Assembly (NCBI RefSeq): GCF_023065955.2
Contig: NW_026622930.1
Coordinates: 23,909,449 to 23,973,448 of the forward strand
DNA length: 64,000 nucleotides
Direction: 5' to 3'
Origin: Ursus arctos
Lineage: Eukaryota; Chordata; Mammalia; Carnivora; Ursidae
The position numbers and the translations under genes are program-made. The notes under the pieces were generated by a model, which saw nothing but the letters and a program-made list of their open reading frames with translations, was not told the origin of the DNA and searched no databases. Each line of letters starts with the position of its first letter. Within the stretch, counting starts at the first letter, position 1. Shown here one piece after another: positions 1 through 21,685 of this stretch.

Positions 1-309
1 TGAAGCAGTTTAACCCTTAAGACCAGTTGGAGTGCTGTTATGAAGGAGGATACAGGAGGAAAGGAAGTCTCCGGGCCCCACCACTTTCCCTAGGAGCAGA
101 TGGACAGGGCCCAAGAATCCAGGAGCCGAGTGGCCTCCTGGGCTGGGGTGGTGGAGGCAAAATTAGTGAAAGATCCTAAGAGGCAGGTAAGTCTCCAGGG
201 GGTGTTCCAACAGGTACTGTCAGTGACTTCAGCTGTTCAGTTCTCCTTTTTCATTCCTGTTAACTACCATTCCCTTTTCAGACCTACTTACTACAGCAGC
301 TAGAGTGGA

Positions 310-660
310 TCAGTGAACAATGAGTGGTTAAGGGCACAGTCTTAGAAACAAGAAGAACTGGTGGGGCACCTTGGTGGCTCTGTCAACTCAGTGAAGCCTG
401 CGACTCTTGGGTTTCAGCTCAGGTCGTGATCTCAGGGTCAAGAGATCGAGCCCTGCGTGGGGCTCCGCGCTCAGCAGGGTCTGCCTAAGACTCTCTCCCC
501 CTCTCCCTCTGCTCCTCCCTGCCCCTCTAAAATAAATAAATAAATCTAAAAAAAGAAAGAAAGAAAAAGAAAAGAAAAGAAAAAGAGAAGAACCAGGGAG
601 TTCAAATCGTGGTTCCTCCATTGGAGTTACTTAGCCTGCCTGGGTTTAGTTTCCTCAGCT
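310..660 (+). repeat. MIR interrupted by a carnivore SINE
   Basis: The left piece (gagtggttaagggcacag, 325-350) and the right piece (ttcaaatcgtggttcc through tagtttcctcagctgc) are the two halves of one MIR. A tRNA-Lys SINE at 363-586 sits between them, flanked by near-identical agaagaac repeats. Confidence 0.6.
363..586 (+). mobile_element. Carnivore tRNA-Lys SINE (SINEC type)
   Basis: Starts ggggcaccttggtggctc, carries box B-like gatcgagccctgcgtgg, a CT-rich middle and a taaataaataaatct tail followed by an A/G-rich stretch. Target-site duplication is about agaagaac. It is inserted in a MIR. Confidence 0.9.
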
Positions 661-3114
661 GCGAAATAACTCTTAAACTTGCCTGTTTCTAAAAGGGAAA
701 GGAGGGCAACCCTACTGAGTCTGTTCTTCCTCTCAGAAATTACTCACGTAGGAACGATGCTGTGATTTAAGTATTGAACATGAGAGGAATTTTAATTCTC
801 AGCCTCGGTGTACCTGTCTCTCTTGAAAGTGTCATTGTGATTTTTCATCCGAGATCTTCTACCATGCAAGTAATTGACAGTTCTCGGAACTGCTGTGAAA
901 GCAATAGTTAAGGCAGACCTGAATCCCTCTTCACCTCAGCCCCAATACTTCCAGGCTAGCAGGAGATTGAGCTGTTGTCCTAACACTGGATTCAGATGTA
1001 GCACCACTAGTATAAGAGAATGCCAAGTTAATTTAGATTAATATGAATCAACATACTCCTCCATTTGTTGATGGTAGACTATAAAGTAGTATCTTATCAG
1101 GAGATAAGGCTGGACGGTAGCTGACATGGTAATATTTAGAGAGAGAGTGGTTGAAACAGAAAGGAAAGGGAAGAATTTACTGAGCCTGGCACCGAGCTCA
1201 CTATACTACGTACTTTCTATGCCTTGAAGGGAACAGTACTAAGAGTTTCCATAAGGACCATGGGAATAGCCTTTGAAAACATAGTTTGCATGTGATCTCA
1301 TTTACCTGATATTATAGAAACACTTGTTTAAGAGATCTTTGAGATAAAACCTCATTGTAGATTTCAGTGGCAATACATGCTTAACATACACAAAGTAAAC
1401 ACAGAATGTCTGCATTCTGTTTTTTAAAAAATACTTTTCAAGAGAAAAACCACTGGAGTGAAACATCATTCCTTTCCACTCCGGAGTATAATCCAACCAC
1501 AGTAAAATAGTAGAAAAAGTAACTTCCAAATAGCAAAAATGAGACATTTGGATGGATGATTAAACTAAAAGATTGATGGTTAAGTTCAGTTCTTAGACAT
1601 AAAGTATTAAAGAGCTACTATGTGAAATATCCATAATGTAATGTATTTGATAGTATAAATTAGAACAAGGTGATGGGTAGTATTTTTCCATATTTTATCC
1701 TGCCTTAGGACCCTTACCTCATGGTTAATGCTGAAAACTAACTGAAACCTACCTTAGGGCTACCTGTTTTGTTTGGGGGACCCTCATTTAAGAACACCCT
1801 TATCTGCTTTGAGATTATGACCTTTAAGAAGAAGGGGGGAGGGGGAAGAAGTCTTCAATTTCGAATTCTTCCAGCCCATTATAATTAATTGGAGAGTATA
1901 AGTCTGAAGAGTAGCAGTAATTTTATTTTATTTTTCCCAGGAAAGCAGATTATATCAGCATATCCAGGAAATCTAAGAAGGTTAGGAGCTGTATAATGGA
2001 GTATGATGTGAGTTAGGGGATCCGCTCTGGCTGAACGTCATTTATATTTGTGTCCTTTATTTTGAAGGATTTCAGTTAACACCGGAAGTGTTATTTGTGA
2101 AGTTGCAGACTCAGGCACATTTTGTTGATCATGTTATAAGTTACATAACAGCTCGTCAGCTAAGTTGACAGTTACATTGCTCTTTAAGCAGGTGCGTACA
2201 TGCTATATTCTTTGAAGCGTAGTTCTGAGTAGTTAGCACTGATGCCGTTTACGACAAAATGCTGCCTTTTGTACCCCCTTACTTTGTACATAGGTCTTAT
2301 CCCATTTTTTTAACCAGTCCTGAGACTTTAGAAAATTTGTAGCTCCTAGAACAGTATCTGTTCTGACTGATAACCTGTCTGGGAGGGTTTATGAAATTTT
2401 ATTTGAGTAATAATCCAGTAGTTCCTTCAGATGTTAAGTTTCCATGGCTGAGAGTCCTGAGGAATCTGGGTTAAGACATGATAAAATAGACCTTTTGGAG
2501 AAATGTAGTTGGTTCAACTTCACTATCTTATTTGGCAGTGGTTAATAAATACAGCTCCATATCCTATTTTGTAAAAGTGATATAAAGTTATTAAAATAGG
2601 TTATTAATAGGTAGATCATTGTGATGCCCCTCCTTTTTAGGTTTTCTGTTTCCTTAAAAGAATTAAATCTAATGATGTCATCACAATCTATTGATCCTTC
2701 ATTACTTCCTAAGCATAAAATTTATTGCAAAGAAGTTGAGGACGAAACATGACCTATTAAAGTTACCTCTTACAATTTCTGAGAAATTGAATTATGTACT
2801 CCTGTTTCCTTTTCTTTATTTTATACCAAGCTGTAGATTTTTATTGAAGAACTCCACAAACACACAGCCACAGAGTGAGGCTCAGTTGTAAACTTCGGGA
2901 GAATCAGTATAGAGGTTTTCTCAGAATTGCTTTGATGCTTTTTATCATCTTTAAAAGTAAAGATTTATGTTGGAAAAGTAGAGAAGAATGCTGACCTCTT
3001 CTATTACCATCTGTGTTCTTAAAAGGGTAAAGACATTTTAAGAGTTAGATTTTTTTTTTAAATAAGACTAAACCTTATTTTTACACTTCACATGTTTTAA
3101 ATCCCTATTAGCAG

Positions 3115-3219
3115 GGCACCTGTCTGGCTCACTTGGTAGAACATGCAACTCTTGATCTTGGGATCGTGAGTTTGAGCCCCACGTTGGTGTAGAGATTGCT
3201 TTAAAAAAAAAAAAAAAAA
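3115..3219 (+). mobile_element. Short carnivore SINE
   Basis: A roughly 100-bp tRNA-like copy: ggcacctgtctggctcactt, gatcgtgagtttgagcccc, then agagattgcttt and a 17-A tail. It lacks the CT-rich middle of the longer subfamily. Confidence 0.85.
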
Positions 3220-3355
3220 TCACTGTCAGACCATTCTTCCAGCCCCATTTTAACTTGCTGCAACTCTGTGATAAGAAAACTCCTTAGAACTGAGCTAGGA
3301 GATTGGACTTAACTAGCAATTAACACTTCTTGCATTAGTATTAACTAGTATTTTA

Positions 3356-3540
3356 TTTTTTTAAGGATTTTATTTATTTTGGACAGAGAGTGCGCATGCA
3401 CATGGGAGGAGGGGTAGATAGCGGGAGACGCACACTCCCCGCTGAGCAGAGAGCCCAACATAGGGCTGGATTCCAGGCCCCTGGGATCGTGACCTGAGCC
3501 AAAGGCAGATGCTTAACCAACTGAGCCACCCAGGCGCCTC
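3356..3540 (-). mobile_element. Carnivore SINE, reverse orientation
   Basis: Begins with a T-rich tail and aaggattttatttatttt, and ends ccaactgagccacccaggcgcc. A perfect target duplication ttaactagtatttta flanks it (3341-3355 and 3541-3555). Confidence 0.92.
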
Positions 3541-4059
3541 TTAACTAGTATTTTAGATGACAATATTTAATTCAAAATGGGTAACTGTGTTGTCTTTAAA
3601 ATTCAGCATCACCTTGAGAATAAGGAATAACTACGTAACTACTTCCCAAGATGTATAAGCACCAGAGCTTACTGATTTGTCTGCAATTATGTGTCTACTT
3701 TTCCTGTTATTGTCTTTGAAATTCTTAGGTTGAGCCACAAGAAATTGCTGTTTTTAGGTCACAAATAGTCAAATGTTGGCAGTTTCGTGGTTCAGGCTAC
3801 GACTTTTGTGGTTTAAATAGACCACTTAATTTGTGGGATTCATTGCGATTGCCATTTCTGATTGAACTGACTTCCTTCTTTAGCACTGGTCTTGACACTT
3901 CCACTCAGTCTTTATTCCTGCACTCACCAGCAACGATTGCAGTGTGTTGTTCTGGGCGAGTTTATTGGAAGAACTGCTTTTCACTTTCTCATACTTGCCC
4001 TGTGTCTCGCTAGGCTCCTTCACCCATTCATCCCTACCCCATTCATTTGCCAGTAAGTG

Positions 4060-4290
4060 CTGCTTTAAGAAAAAGCACAGATACTCTTACCCAGTAAAGG
4101 GCCGAACACTTTAAAGTTTGAAAAATACATAATTGCTTGGTGTGGTGTAGAAGAAAAAGCACTGACAGAGTCAGAAAACCTTGATCTGCCTCCTGAAAGA
4201 AAGGCCTTAGAGAAATAATTTAACATCCCTGGGCTTGTTTCTTTGTGTGTAAAGTATAAATAGTACATTCTTTTATTATACCCATTTAAA
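4060..4290 (+). repeat. MIR-like ancient SINE
   Basis: Contains the MIR order gaaaaagcactgacagagtc, aaccttgatctgcctcctg, ttagagaaataatttaacatccctgg and gtgtaaagtataaatagtac. It is diverged; family call from memory. Confidence 0.5.
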
Positions 4291-4444
4291 AGCAGTTAGG
4301 ATCAAATGAAATTGAGCTGTTAATTCTTTTTTTATTATTTTCATTTTATTTTTAAATTTTATATCAATTCCAGTATGACCAGGATGCTTAAATTTTATGT
4401 TTAAGAGAGAATTCTTTTTAATCTAAACTTCATAGCTGCCAGAA

Positions 4445-4545
4445 TGAAGGTTGGTAATCTCTGATGTCCATTAACATGTGAGTGGATAAACAAACAAAAA
4501 AATGGTGGTGTATTTTTACAAAGGAATACTGTTCAACAATAATGG
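4445..4545 (+). mobile_element. Short L1 fragment
   Basis: Reads tgtccattaacatgtgagtg, gataaacaaac and aaggaatactgttcaac. This is the common 3' part of L1 (around the end of ORF2), about 100 bp only. Confidence 0.5.
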
Positions 4546-4748
4546 GGATGTGTAAGTTTGGAAATTTTAAATGCCTATTCCCACGGTCTTCAGGTTGTTA
4601 TGTGAGTGTCATATTAGATGTATTTTCTTCTGGGACTTTTCTTATCAGGGAGCAGGTGGTGATGAATAGTGAGACTGAGATTTTCACTTCCTTTCATTAA
4701 AGAAAACTTGCTTAGAATGATATAGTAATTGGAAAAGTTAAGGACTTC

Positions 4749-4957
4749 GGCACCTGGGTGGCTCAGTGGGTTAAGCGTCTGCCTTCCGCTCAGGTCATGA
4801 TCCCAGGGACCTGGGATTGAGCCCTGCGTCCGGGCTCCCTGCTCACTGGGGAGCCTGCTTCTCCCTCTCCCTCTGCCATTCCCCCTGCTTCTGCCTGCTT
4901 TCTCTCTCTCTCAAATAAATAAATAAGATCTTTAAAAAATAAAAAAAGGAAAAGGAG
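4749..4957 (+). mobile_element. Carnivore SINE (SINEC type)
   Basis: Full-length copy from ggcacctgggtggctcagtg to taaataaataagatcttt and an A-rich tail. Imperfect target duplication gaaaagttaagg / gagaagttaagg. Confidence 0.92.
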
Positions 4958-5149
4958 AAGTTAAGGTCTACATCCTTAAGATTTCTTTTTTTCCTTGATC
5001 ATTTTTCTTGATGTTCTTAGAATGAGAAAAAAAAAAGATTTTAACTAGTTGGTTTGTGATGAGAAAAAGGTAGCAAGTTGCAAAATAATAAAAGTGGGTG
5101 CAGAAAAAAATGTGTACTAATATGCAGGTATATCACTAAATTCAGCGCC

Positions 5150-6260
5150 CCCCCAAAAAAGTTCCCTCATACTCCTGTGCTGTCAGTCCTCTCTCCACTC
5201 CCTGGCAATCACTAATCTGTTTTCTGTATCTATAATTATGTCTCTTTTAGAATTTCCTATAAATGAAGGCACACAGTGTATAATCTTCTGTGTCTGGCTT
5301 ATTTCATGTAACATAATGCTTTTGAAATTCATCAGCGTTGTTGCATGTATCAGTTGTTCATTCCTTGTTATATATTTCCTTTCTCCCTTTATCGTGTTTC
5401 CTCCACCTTTCTGAATGTATGCAGGGTATTTATAATAGCATTTTGTACATCCTTGTCTGCTGATACTCTGTTATTTCTGGTCTGTTTCTGTTGATTGACT
5501 TATCTCCTGGTTGATGGGTCATATTTTCCTGTTTCTTTGAATGCCTGGAATTTTTTATTGTATGCCAGACGTTAAGTTTTACATTATTGGGGGCTGCGCT
5601 TTGTTGTATTCCTTTAGGTAGTGTTGCACTTTGTTCTTGATATCAGTTGGATCCTTCCCAGACTTGCTTGTAAGGTGTTTTGCTTGCTTTTAGTCTAGGG
5701 CTAATTTCACCCCACGGCTAGTGTGATTCTCAGGTCTTTCCATTTGGGGAGGTGAAAACACAAACTGTTGCCAACTCCATATGAGCCCCAAGGAACTGTT
5801 GACTCTGCTTCTTTCTGGTGGTTCTTCTCTAGCCCCAGGTGGTTTCTTCTCATGCAGAGCGGATAGCATTCTGCCAAAGGCTCAAGGAGACCCTGCTGCA
5901 GACCCCCCCACCTCTCTCTTTGCTCCTCTCTCCTCTCCTGTATGCTGCGGGACAAATCTAGCCACCTTTGCATCCGCAACTGCAACTCTGATCTCTGGTA
6001 TCCTCGCCTGACCAGACAGGGTTCCTCTCCCTGAGCAGCAGCCTGGGACCTGCCTCTAGCCAGTCAGGGAGCAATCCACAGGCTCGTGTTTTGTTTTCCT
6101 TCTCCAACAGCACAGCCCGATGCTGCCTATGGACCGGTGTTTGAAAACCATTTTATATACATTTTGTTTTATGTGCTTTGTCCAGCTTTCTGTTGTTGAC
6201 AGCAGAAAGGTAAATCTGGTCCCAGGTACTCACTCCTGGCCAGAAATGGAAGTCTCTTTT
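5150..6260 (-). mobile_element. Old L1, 3' end including 3' UTR, antisense
   Basis: On the + strand it reads through the reverse of L1 3' motifs: ggcttatttcatgtaacata, aattcatcagcgttgttgca, ttgatgggtcatattttcct, ttttattgtatgccagac, then the CT-rich 3' UTR and ggtaaatctggtcccag. About 1.1 kb without a later insertion. Its open frames (5707, 5781, 6120) are non-functional. Confidence 0.65.
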
Positions 6261-7079
6261 CCTAAATGTAGAGTAAGCATGTATTGGTTATTTCTGGGGA
6301 AAAGCTTGGGCACAGGGTCATCAGTTCTCGACATACTGAAACGTAACACACTTTAATGTCTGCTTTATTGTTGTGAGACAGGAGTGGTCACTGAAGTGGC
6401 GTTCTTCAGCGCTCACAGTAAGCCAGTTGCAGCTTGAGTGTTATTCTCTGGTCAACTTGAAATTATTTGCACAAAGTATTAACTGTGGGCTATTTGCAGC
6501 TGTAGCCGACTTACCTAGGGTAGCTTTTCATCAGTGAGTGGATGGAGAAGTTGGTATTCTAAGGCCATTTGTTAAACACCTGTATTTCTGATCAACTGAT
6601 TAACTTATCTTTTGAATTGTATGATATTTGTATTTTTTTAAAACGTGAATTTGTTGGCTCTCTAATATATGTGAGAAAATGACTGCAGCCTTCTCTCATT
6701 TGTATTTGTGGTTGGGAAGACCCTAACAGTTCTTAGCCCTTCGCAAGCTGATGTTTTGAGTTTAGGCTTACTCTTTAGAGCAGAACGATGCTGTTCATAG
6801 ACGGACCTACCATAACGTCAGAACCCAGTCCAGATGTTTAGTTAGTTAGCAGTTTGAGAATTGCTTGTTTTAATTCATCTGTATTTTAGGGAAGATGAAC
6901 AAACTAGGAATAAAAATACGATTTTACGTTACTACGGATACACTACTGTTGTCTGAGAGAAGTTTCAGGGAGATGGTGACATAAAGTCAAACTCCTGAGA
7001 GGAGGATTTGGGGCTCTAAATGGCTCTGTATCTGGTCGTATGTGTAAAATTATTTGCAGCACTGTTCATTGGAATGAAC

Positions 7080-7260
7080 ATGGAAGTTGAGAGACCTAGA
7101 TTCTAGTCTCAACTGTGCCTTATTACCATGTCTGCGGGCCAGTCACCGCCTTTGTGAGAGTCGCCTAATCTATAAAATGAAGAGAACAGTGAATATTGCA
7201 CCTCCTGTGAAGGGATGGCAGAGCGTTAAATGAGGTGTATTGATGAAAAATGTGGAAGGG
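7080..7260 (+). repeat. MIR-like ancient SINE
   Basis: Contains gagacctagattctagtctc, cgcctaatctataaaatgaa and gcagagcgttaaatgaggtg, the MIR core and 3' half. Confidence 0.55.
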
Positions 7261-7483
7261 TGCTCATGTGCCATGACAATGCTAATCGTCAAACTTCATA
7301 TTGTGTGTTGCTACAAGATCTGTTGGGAACACCTACTGTGACAGACTACAAAGCAAGATTTGTTCATATTTCATACAGTTTGTTATGTGAAAATATTTTA
7401 TGTTAGAAATGAGGAACCAAACATAGGACTGATTGATGGACTGGAGATAGATTGCTGTCTTTTTTCCACTCCTTTTCTCTTAG

Positions 7484-15863
<8,380 letters not shown>

Positions 15864-18800
15864 GCCTTTTTGGTGCTCCCTTGGAGGAACTCTCCCTCAC
15901 CCAGGACAGTGTGTGGCCTTTCTGAGCCAGTTCCAGGAACCAGACTTCTGTGGCCATCTCACGTGAAAGACATTTCCTCAACTACTGACGGTGGCCACCT
16001 CGTTCTAAATGGCATTTTGTAAATAGTCAAAAACTGCTTCACATTCTTCCTTTGCTACATTTCACCTTTAAAGAAAAGAGGTGACCCACTCTACTGTTTT
16101 GTCCATTAAAAATGTTTTATTTTATAACTCTTCTTCTTATGAAATCACGCTGACCGTAGCCTGGCCCTGGCTAACCACACAGGCCGTTACCCTCTCCCCA
16201 CCGCCTGCAGACTTGGCCCATCCAAAGCTCCCGCTGGCCCTGGCCCTGCAGCCTCCAGACTCACCCAGCCCTCCTCCCCAGGGAGCAAGTGCCTTCCACT
16301 TACTTCCAATCCAGGTCTCAGAGGCCGCCAACCTTGGAATCCTTACTAAACCAGTCAAGTATTCAACCAAAGTGTCCTCCCTTTCGTCTGATGTTCAGCT
16401 GTTTAAGGAAAACCATGAAACTAACATTGCTAAAAACTGCCCCTCGTCGTGTAACTGCCCCTGGCGAGGAGCTTCCCAAGGTTTGGTCTTGTTCTGGTCA
16501 CCAGGTGATTTCTTCTTTCACCATCAGATATTGATGGTCACTGTCTGAGGGGTATGTCCAGTTTCTGGGTTCTTCCTGAGCTCTAAACAGAACACTTCTG
16601 TTGCGCGGAAAGCACCCTCATCCTACCCTGGCCAGACCGGTGTGGTGAGGCTGACCCCCGCCTCACTGTGTTGTGTGTGTGCAGCTATCCTGCAGGGGTG
16701 CGGGGCCGGGCCTCGGGGACAGAGCTGGCAGAACGTCTGTGCTCGGTTCTTACTGTTCTCTGCTTCTCAGAATTGCGACCGCCTCTGCCTGGGGCTGGGT
16801 CCAGATTAGGATTTAAACTGATAAAGGAAAATGTTGGTAAATCCTCTGCTCAGAAGTCAGTTGTCATGTTCCTGTTTAAGGATTAAAGTTATTAACTTAC
16901 TCTTTTTAGAAGCTGACCCATTTAAATATTTCTTTTCTGAGCGCTCGTTCTCCTTTACTCTTAGTGTCCTAAGACAATTCTAATCTGGCATCTGGGGTTT
17001 AGGGTCTCTCTTTGTCTTTTTTTTTTCTTTTCCCCCCTAAGAAATTCTGAACACATATCTCTTTACTGAACTGGGATCCTCTAGTTTGACGCTCTTCATA
17101 CCAGGTAAGGGCACTAGTTCCAGAGAGCTTTTATACTGCTTGACCAAAGAACAAATCTGAAAACCACCACGTTAAAGCTCTTCCTTTTTTTCTGTTGACC
17201 AAAGCTTAAGTGAAGAGAACTTTTGACTTAAACCCAAAACCAGCTTGTCTTTTATAGTCTTATAGTAGCCATCGAGTAATATGGGGGAAGGATCAGGAAC
17301 AGAATGGAAAAACACTGTGTGAAAGTAGCTTTGCACGTCTGTATTTTTGAAATCACTCCTTGTATTGGTAGAAATTCTCCTGGGCTCCTTGTCATCCGCT
17401 TGGTGTTTGTGCAGACGCAGGTGGTGGAGGATGGGAGCAACAGGATTGTCGAGGTTTCGTTTTCATGTCTTAAGTTCCCTTTGGTCACTCACAGCATCCG
17501 AGAGCCTTCAGCCTTTGAAATATTCCAAGGTTTTGTTTTACTTTTTTAAAGAATAGAAAAAGGCGAATATAAGAACCAAGTAGAAATGCAGGGACTGCAG
17601 TTAGCCTGGACAAACTGAAGTTAAAAAAAAAGACATTGCGGTAACTAAGTCACTAGTCCTGTAGAATAAACATTGCTCACCTTTACATCTCGTTCCTCAT
17701 TGTAGAACCCCACTAGAACACCAGACAGCTTTTGCGCTGCAGTCACTTATCAAAGGGTGTAGGGTTTGCAAAAGTGACAAACTTCAAGCAATGAACTTAA
17801 CTTGCTACTCTTTTTACTTTGGTTTGCATGAAGTCACTGCAATTTAAAATGTCAGTATGGGCATTTCAATACATGATATATATATCTCACTTTGCTAGTG
17901 CAAAGTTATGTCAGAATAAATGTAGTTAAGTTACAAGTTTATTTTGAAGAGACAAAACTGTGATCCACCCAGGACCTCTGCTTTCGAGAAGACAAAATGT
18001 TTTACATGCTGGTTGTCTCTTCTTGGAAACTGTAATATAAATCTAGAGTCCAGTTGTATCGCAGGGCTCCTTGTTTAACCAAGCACTGGGGGACGTATAT
18101 AAATACAGTCACTGGGAATGAGGAGACCTAAGCATTGTTCCGTGCATGGTTGAACGCAGCCTGATTAACGAATCTGATGGGGGATGCACACAGGTGTCGG
18201 CTAACGGTTACTACCAGAGCTGATCATCGGAGTCTGTCAATAGAGATGTGACTAATCCTTACCACTTTCTCTCATCCCTCTTACTATTTAGCATTGCCTT
18301 TATCCATTTTAGGCTTGTAAGACCTTTTTCTGCAGATCACATCAGAAACCAGGAAATTTTTAACTAGGAGACCTCAGAATCACAAAGAATGGGTCAAGAG
18401 GCAGTGGCAGACTCTCCTCCCACCTTTATTTTTAAAAGTTTTACCCTAGAATATGGCGCACACTGTACAGCCAGTAAAGAGTGAAAGAGTGCGTTCAGGG
18501 GCAGGGTCCTTGGAGCACTTTAACTTTCTGCTTTACTCTGGAAAATGTCTTCCCTTTAAAAATCACCCTAGTCTCCAGAACCACAAAGTACTGCTTGCTT
18601 TTTTGAAGAACTTGGCATCCTAGTCCTGCAGTTACTATCTTAAACTTTCGTAAACTTTCGTGACAGGGCGAGGACTTCAGATGGTCCGGACACGCTTCTT
18701 CCTGAATCCGTCACGGAAGGTGAGCAGAAATACTCTATATGATGGCTAAGGGCTGTGTTTGCTTAACGCCCTTTCAGAAGCCCAGGAATGGAATATTGTG

Positions 18801-20845
18801 CCAATGATTTGTCTCTATAATCCCCTCCATCCTGCATTTGGCCTTTTCTTTCTGAACCTTCCCATTCTTGAGTTTTGGAATTTCAGCTCCAGAGAAAACC
18901 TACGTGGCGGTACGGTATTCGGAGGATCACTAGGTCAGATACCCTGTCCTGGGACCCTGGCCTTCCATTTCAGGAGGAGTCAGGGGACTTCTTTCTTCTC
19001 TGCTTGAGGGAGCCTGTGTCTCAGTTTGTTATGACTAGTCCAATCTGGCTGAATTTTGTAGTTGTTTAATATGCTTTGCTCTATTTCTGTGAGTGAAAAC
19101 CAGGAGGAAGAATGGCTCACATGGAGAGATTTCCTGGCTTCTCAGGGAAGGGGAAAAAGCGATGCTGTCTACCACTACCTCCCTGTTTCTCCCCCCAACC
19201 CTGCTCCCTTTGCAAACTGGTGAGGCTCTCTGGCCGCTAGTTGTCCTGGATTGGGAAGCAGCAGTGAAGACAAAGAGTTGGGGTAATTCTTATTCTGTAA
19301 GAATTTGTAGATACAACTGTACTGGCTCTCGGTTCTCTCGTATAAAGAACTGCTGTGACCTGAGTCCCAGGGTGTCTCTCCTTTCCTGGTGTTCGAGGTA
19401 AGCTAGGATGGCCTTTCATCTCTCCTGGTCGTAACCCGTGCGGTCAGCCAAGGGGGAAGAGCGTAGGGGCCTTTCCTTCTGAACGTCTGTCTTCATGAAG
19501 ATCAGAACCGTTGAGCGTTTTCACACAGGTAAACTCGGCACAGCCCAGACGGGTCGTGAAGGGGGAGTTAGGAAAATCAAGTGAGGATTCTTGGCTGCTG
19601 AGCAGCTATGGGCTTAAAGGCAGCCCCAGAACTACAGATCTGCTGCTACCTGCTTAACGTGGAAGGTCAGTGCCTGGCCGGCAGGCATCTTCATCCATTA
19701 AGCCAGTTAATCAGAATACCTTCCATGTGCAGAAAAGCATATCTGATTCTCTCCTCAGCTTTATCCACAGGAAATGTAGTGTTCAGGCTCCTACCCAATT
19801 ACCATGTGCCCGGATAGCCTCATTAGAAGGCTGGCTTCCTGCCTTATCATACAGGAGAAATGCTAGGATGAGCCAATGATCCTTTTGTTTTAATTGTATG
19901 GAGAAGGGTGCCCCTTCTGTCATTTCCAGTGACTTCTGTTTTCCAAGCACCTTTTGCTATAGATTGTTTGGGGGGGACGCCCAAAGGAGTTAGCCTGCGG
20001 ACTTACTGAAGCTGTTTATTATTCTAGTCTTCTCTTGAGTCTGGAGATATTCCCTGTCCGCCCTAGGGAGTGGCTGGGGGGGGGCATGGGCAAGATCTGG
20101 TTTACTACATCTTACGTGTGATAGATGGCCTTGAACTGTGACTCTTTGTGGTGTGATGAGTTCTAATAAACTGACCGTAAAGAATGCAATGGTTCTTCTA
20201 GGGCGGTTCTGCGTTTTTGATGAAGCAATACCCAAAGCTCTGTTTCTTCAGAGACATTGTGGGGAAGTTGAATGCAAGGGAAAGACGAGAACAGTACCCT
20301 GATGTGCTCAGTGTCCTTGCTTGTTGCCTTCTCCATGGATAAGTGGATCCTCTCTGCACCAGGAACCTAGAGTCCGTTCAGAGTCTATTTCCCCACAGTT
20401 CTCAGGTTTCTTGTGTGAAGCTCGAAGCTCAGTGGCTCGGCGCAGGCCTTCTAAGGGGATGTGGGACGTATTCCTGACTGGGGTGGAGTGGTAACTTGTC
20501 TTCACCCTTAACATTATGTCATGTTACCTCAGTGACGTTAAACCAGTGGTTGGAATGATGATAAGCCTCCTAGATGGTTCTTTCCGGTCAGCCAGCGCGC
20601 CCACACAGTCTTGATGATCCCTCTCTGTGTAAAGGTAGCAAACATTAAGAGAAGGGGGAAAGAGCAATGGTTTATGGGGAGCTGAGATCTTATTTTGTTG
20701 GCGTTTATTTTTCCATTGACCAATTTGCCTGTAAACTGGACTTTGCAAGAGGTGCTGTGATAATCCCTCTCTATTGCTGTGATGCTTATATAATCTGAGA
20801 AAGCGAGAGGGGGAAATGTAAATAAAAAATTTTAAATTCTAGTAA
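15864..20845 (+). other. SPTLC2: Probable long 3' UTR of SPTLC2
   Basis: About 5 kb follows the stop codon without a recognisable SINE, L1 or DNA transposon, although the flanking DNA carries a SINE every 1-2 kb. That fits a long 3' UTR, as I recall for human SPTLC2. Candidate poly(A) signals are ATTAAA at 16105 and AATAAA near 17663, 17915, 20166 and 20821. The 20821 signal is followed by a GT-rich stretch and is the preferred end; 21055 is a later alternative. Pumilio-type TGTAAATA occurs at 16018 and 20817. The open frames inside (for example 155 codons at 16081) look random. The exact end is inferred. Confidence 0.65.
20821..20826 (+). terminator. SPTLC2: Candidate distal poly(A) signal of SPTLC2
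   Basis: AATAAA overlaps a Pumilio-type TGTAAATA at 20817-20824 and is followed about 20 nt later by the GT-rich stretch agtaatgtgtg. Shortly downstream, an L2-like repeat begins near 21,070, so this is the most likely main cleavage region. Confidence 0.5.
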
Positions 20846-21059
20846 TGTGTGAAAATGGCACTCTTCTCTTTCCCCCTTACCTCCGTCTCCCTTTTTTGCC
20901 AGATGATTTTTTTTTTAACCTTGTTGGATGACTGTGAAGCTGTAATTGACGGGTTGGGTTAGATGTATCTGTTTGAGAGCCCATGTTAAGAACCGAAGGG
21001 GAACTCCTTGAGATGACTTAAGAATCATCCCATGCAAATATATTGTTTTGCGCAAATAA

Positions 21060-21470
21060 ACTATTCAGAAAGCTATCTCTGCCTTTATTCATTCAACCAA
21101 TAAACACTGAGTGCTCGTTCCATGCCAGGCACTGCCCTGAGCATGACCAATACCAGCAGCAAACAAATAGTAAACAAATAAGCATATGGACACGTATATC
21201 ATTTTGCAAACTGGTAAGTGCTGCGAAGGAAAAGTAAAGAGCGTGATAAAAACGTGTATCCAGTATGTGGTTTAGAGGTGACAGAGAAAACTTTTCTAAG
21301 GCATGGAGGATCCAAACGAGAGCGTGGAGAGTGCGGCCGATGCTCTGGGAGCAAAGGGGGGGATGACAAGGCCGGCTGACGAGGAGGGACCAGAGGCTTG
21401 CTGCGCTGGGCTGTTGGGGTGAGCGGTGATCTTACACATTGGGGAAAACCAGTGAAGGGTTGCAAGCATT
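21060..21470 (+). repeat. L2-like fragment
   Basis: tttattcattcaaccaataa, tgccaggcactgccctgagc, then gcgtgataaaaacgtgtatc and cagtgaagggttgcaagcat. This is the LINE-2 3' consensus order, diverged. Confidence 0.55.
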
Positions 21471-21685
21471 GAAAAAGATCGCTAGTGTGCTTTTTTGGTA
21501 GACATTGGCAAGTTGGTAAAATGTATATGGATATACAAAGGGCCTAGACTAGCCAAAACAATTTTGAAAAAGAAGTGGTACTACCAGATTTCAAAGCTTC
21601 CTACAGAGCTGTCGTAACCAAGACTGCATTTGGCATTAGAATGGTCAGAGAGAACAAATAAGACATAATAGAAAGTCCAGAAATA

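Noticed and set aside
5707..6356. Open frames of 70-90 codons on both strands
   Set aside because: They fall within antisense L1 3' UTR sequence and are not conserved coding.
16081..16548. 155-codon open frame after the SPTLC2 stop
   Set aside because: Lies in the 3' UTR, low-complexity Pro/Ser composition, no splice context and no domain.
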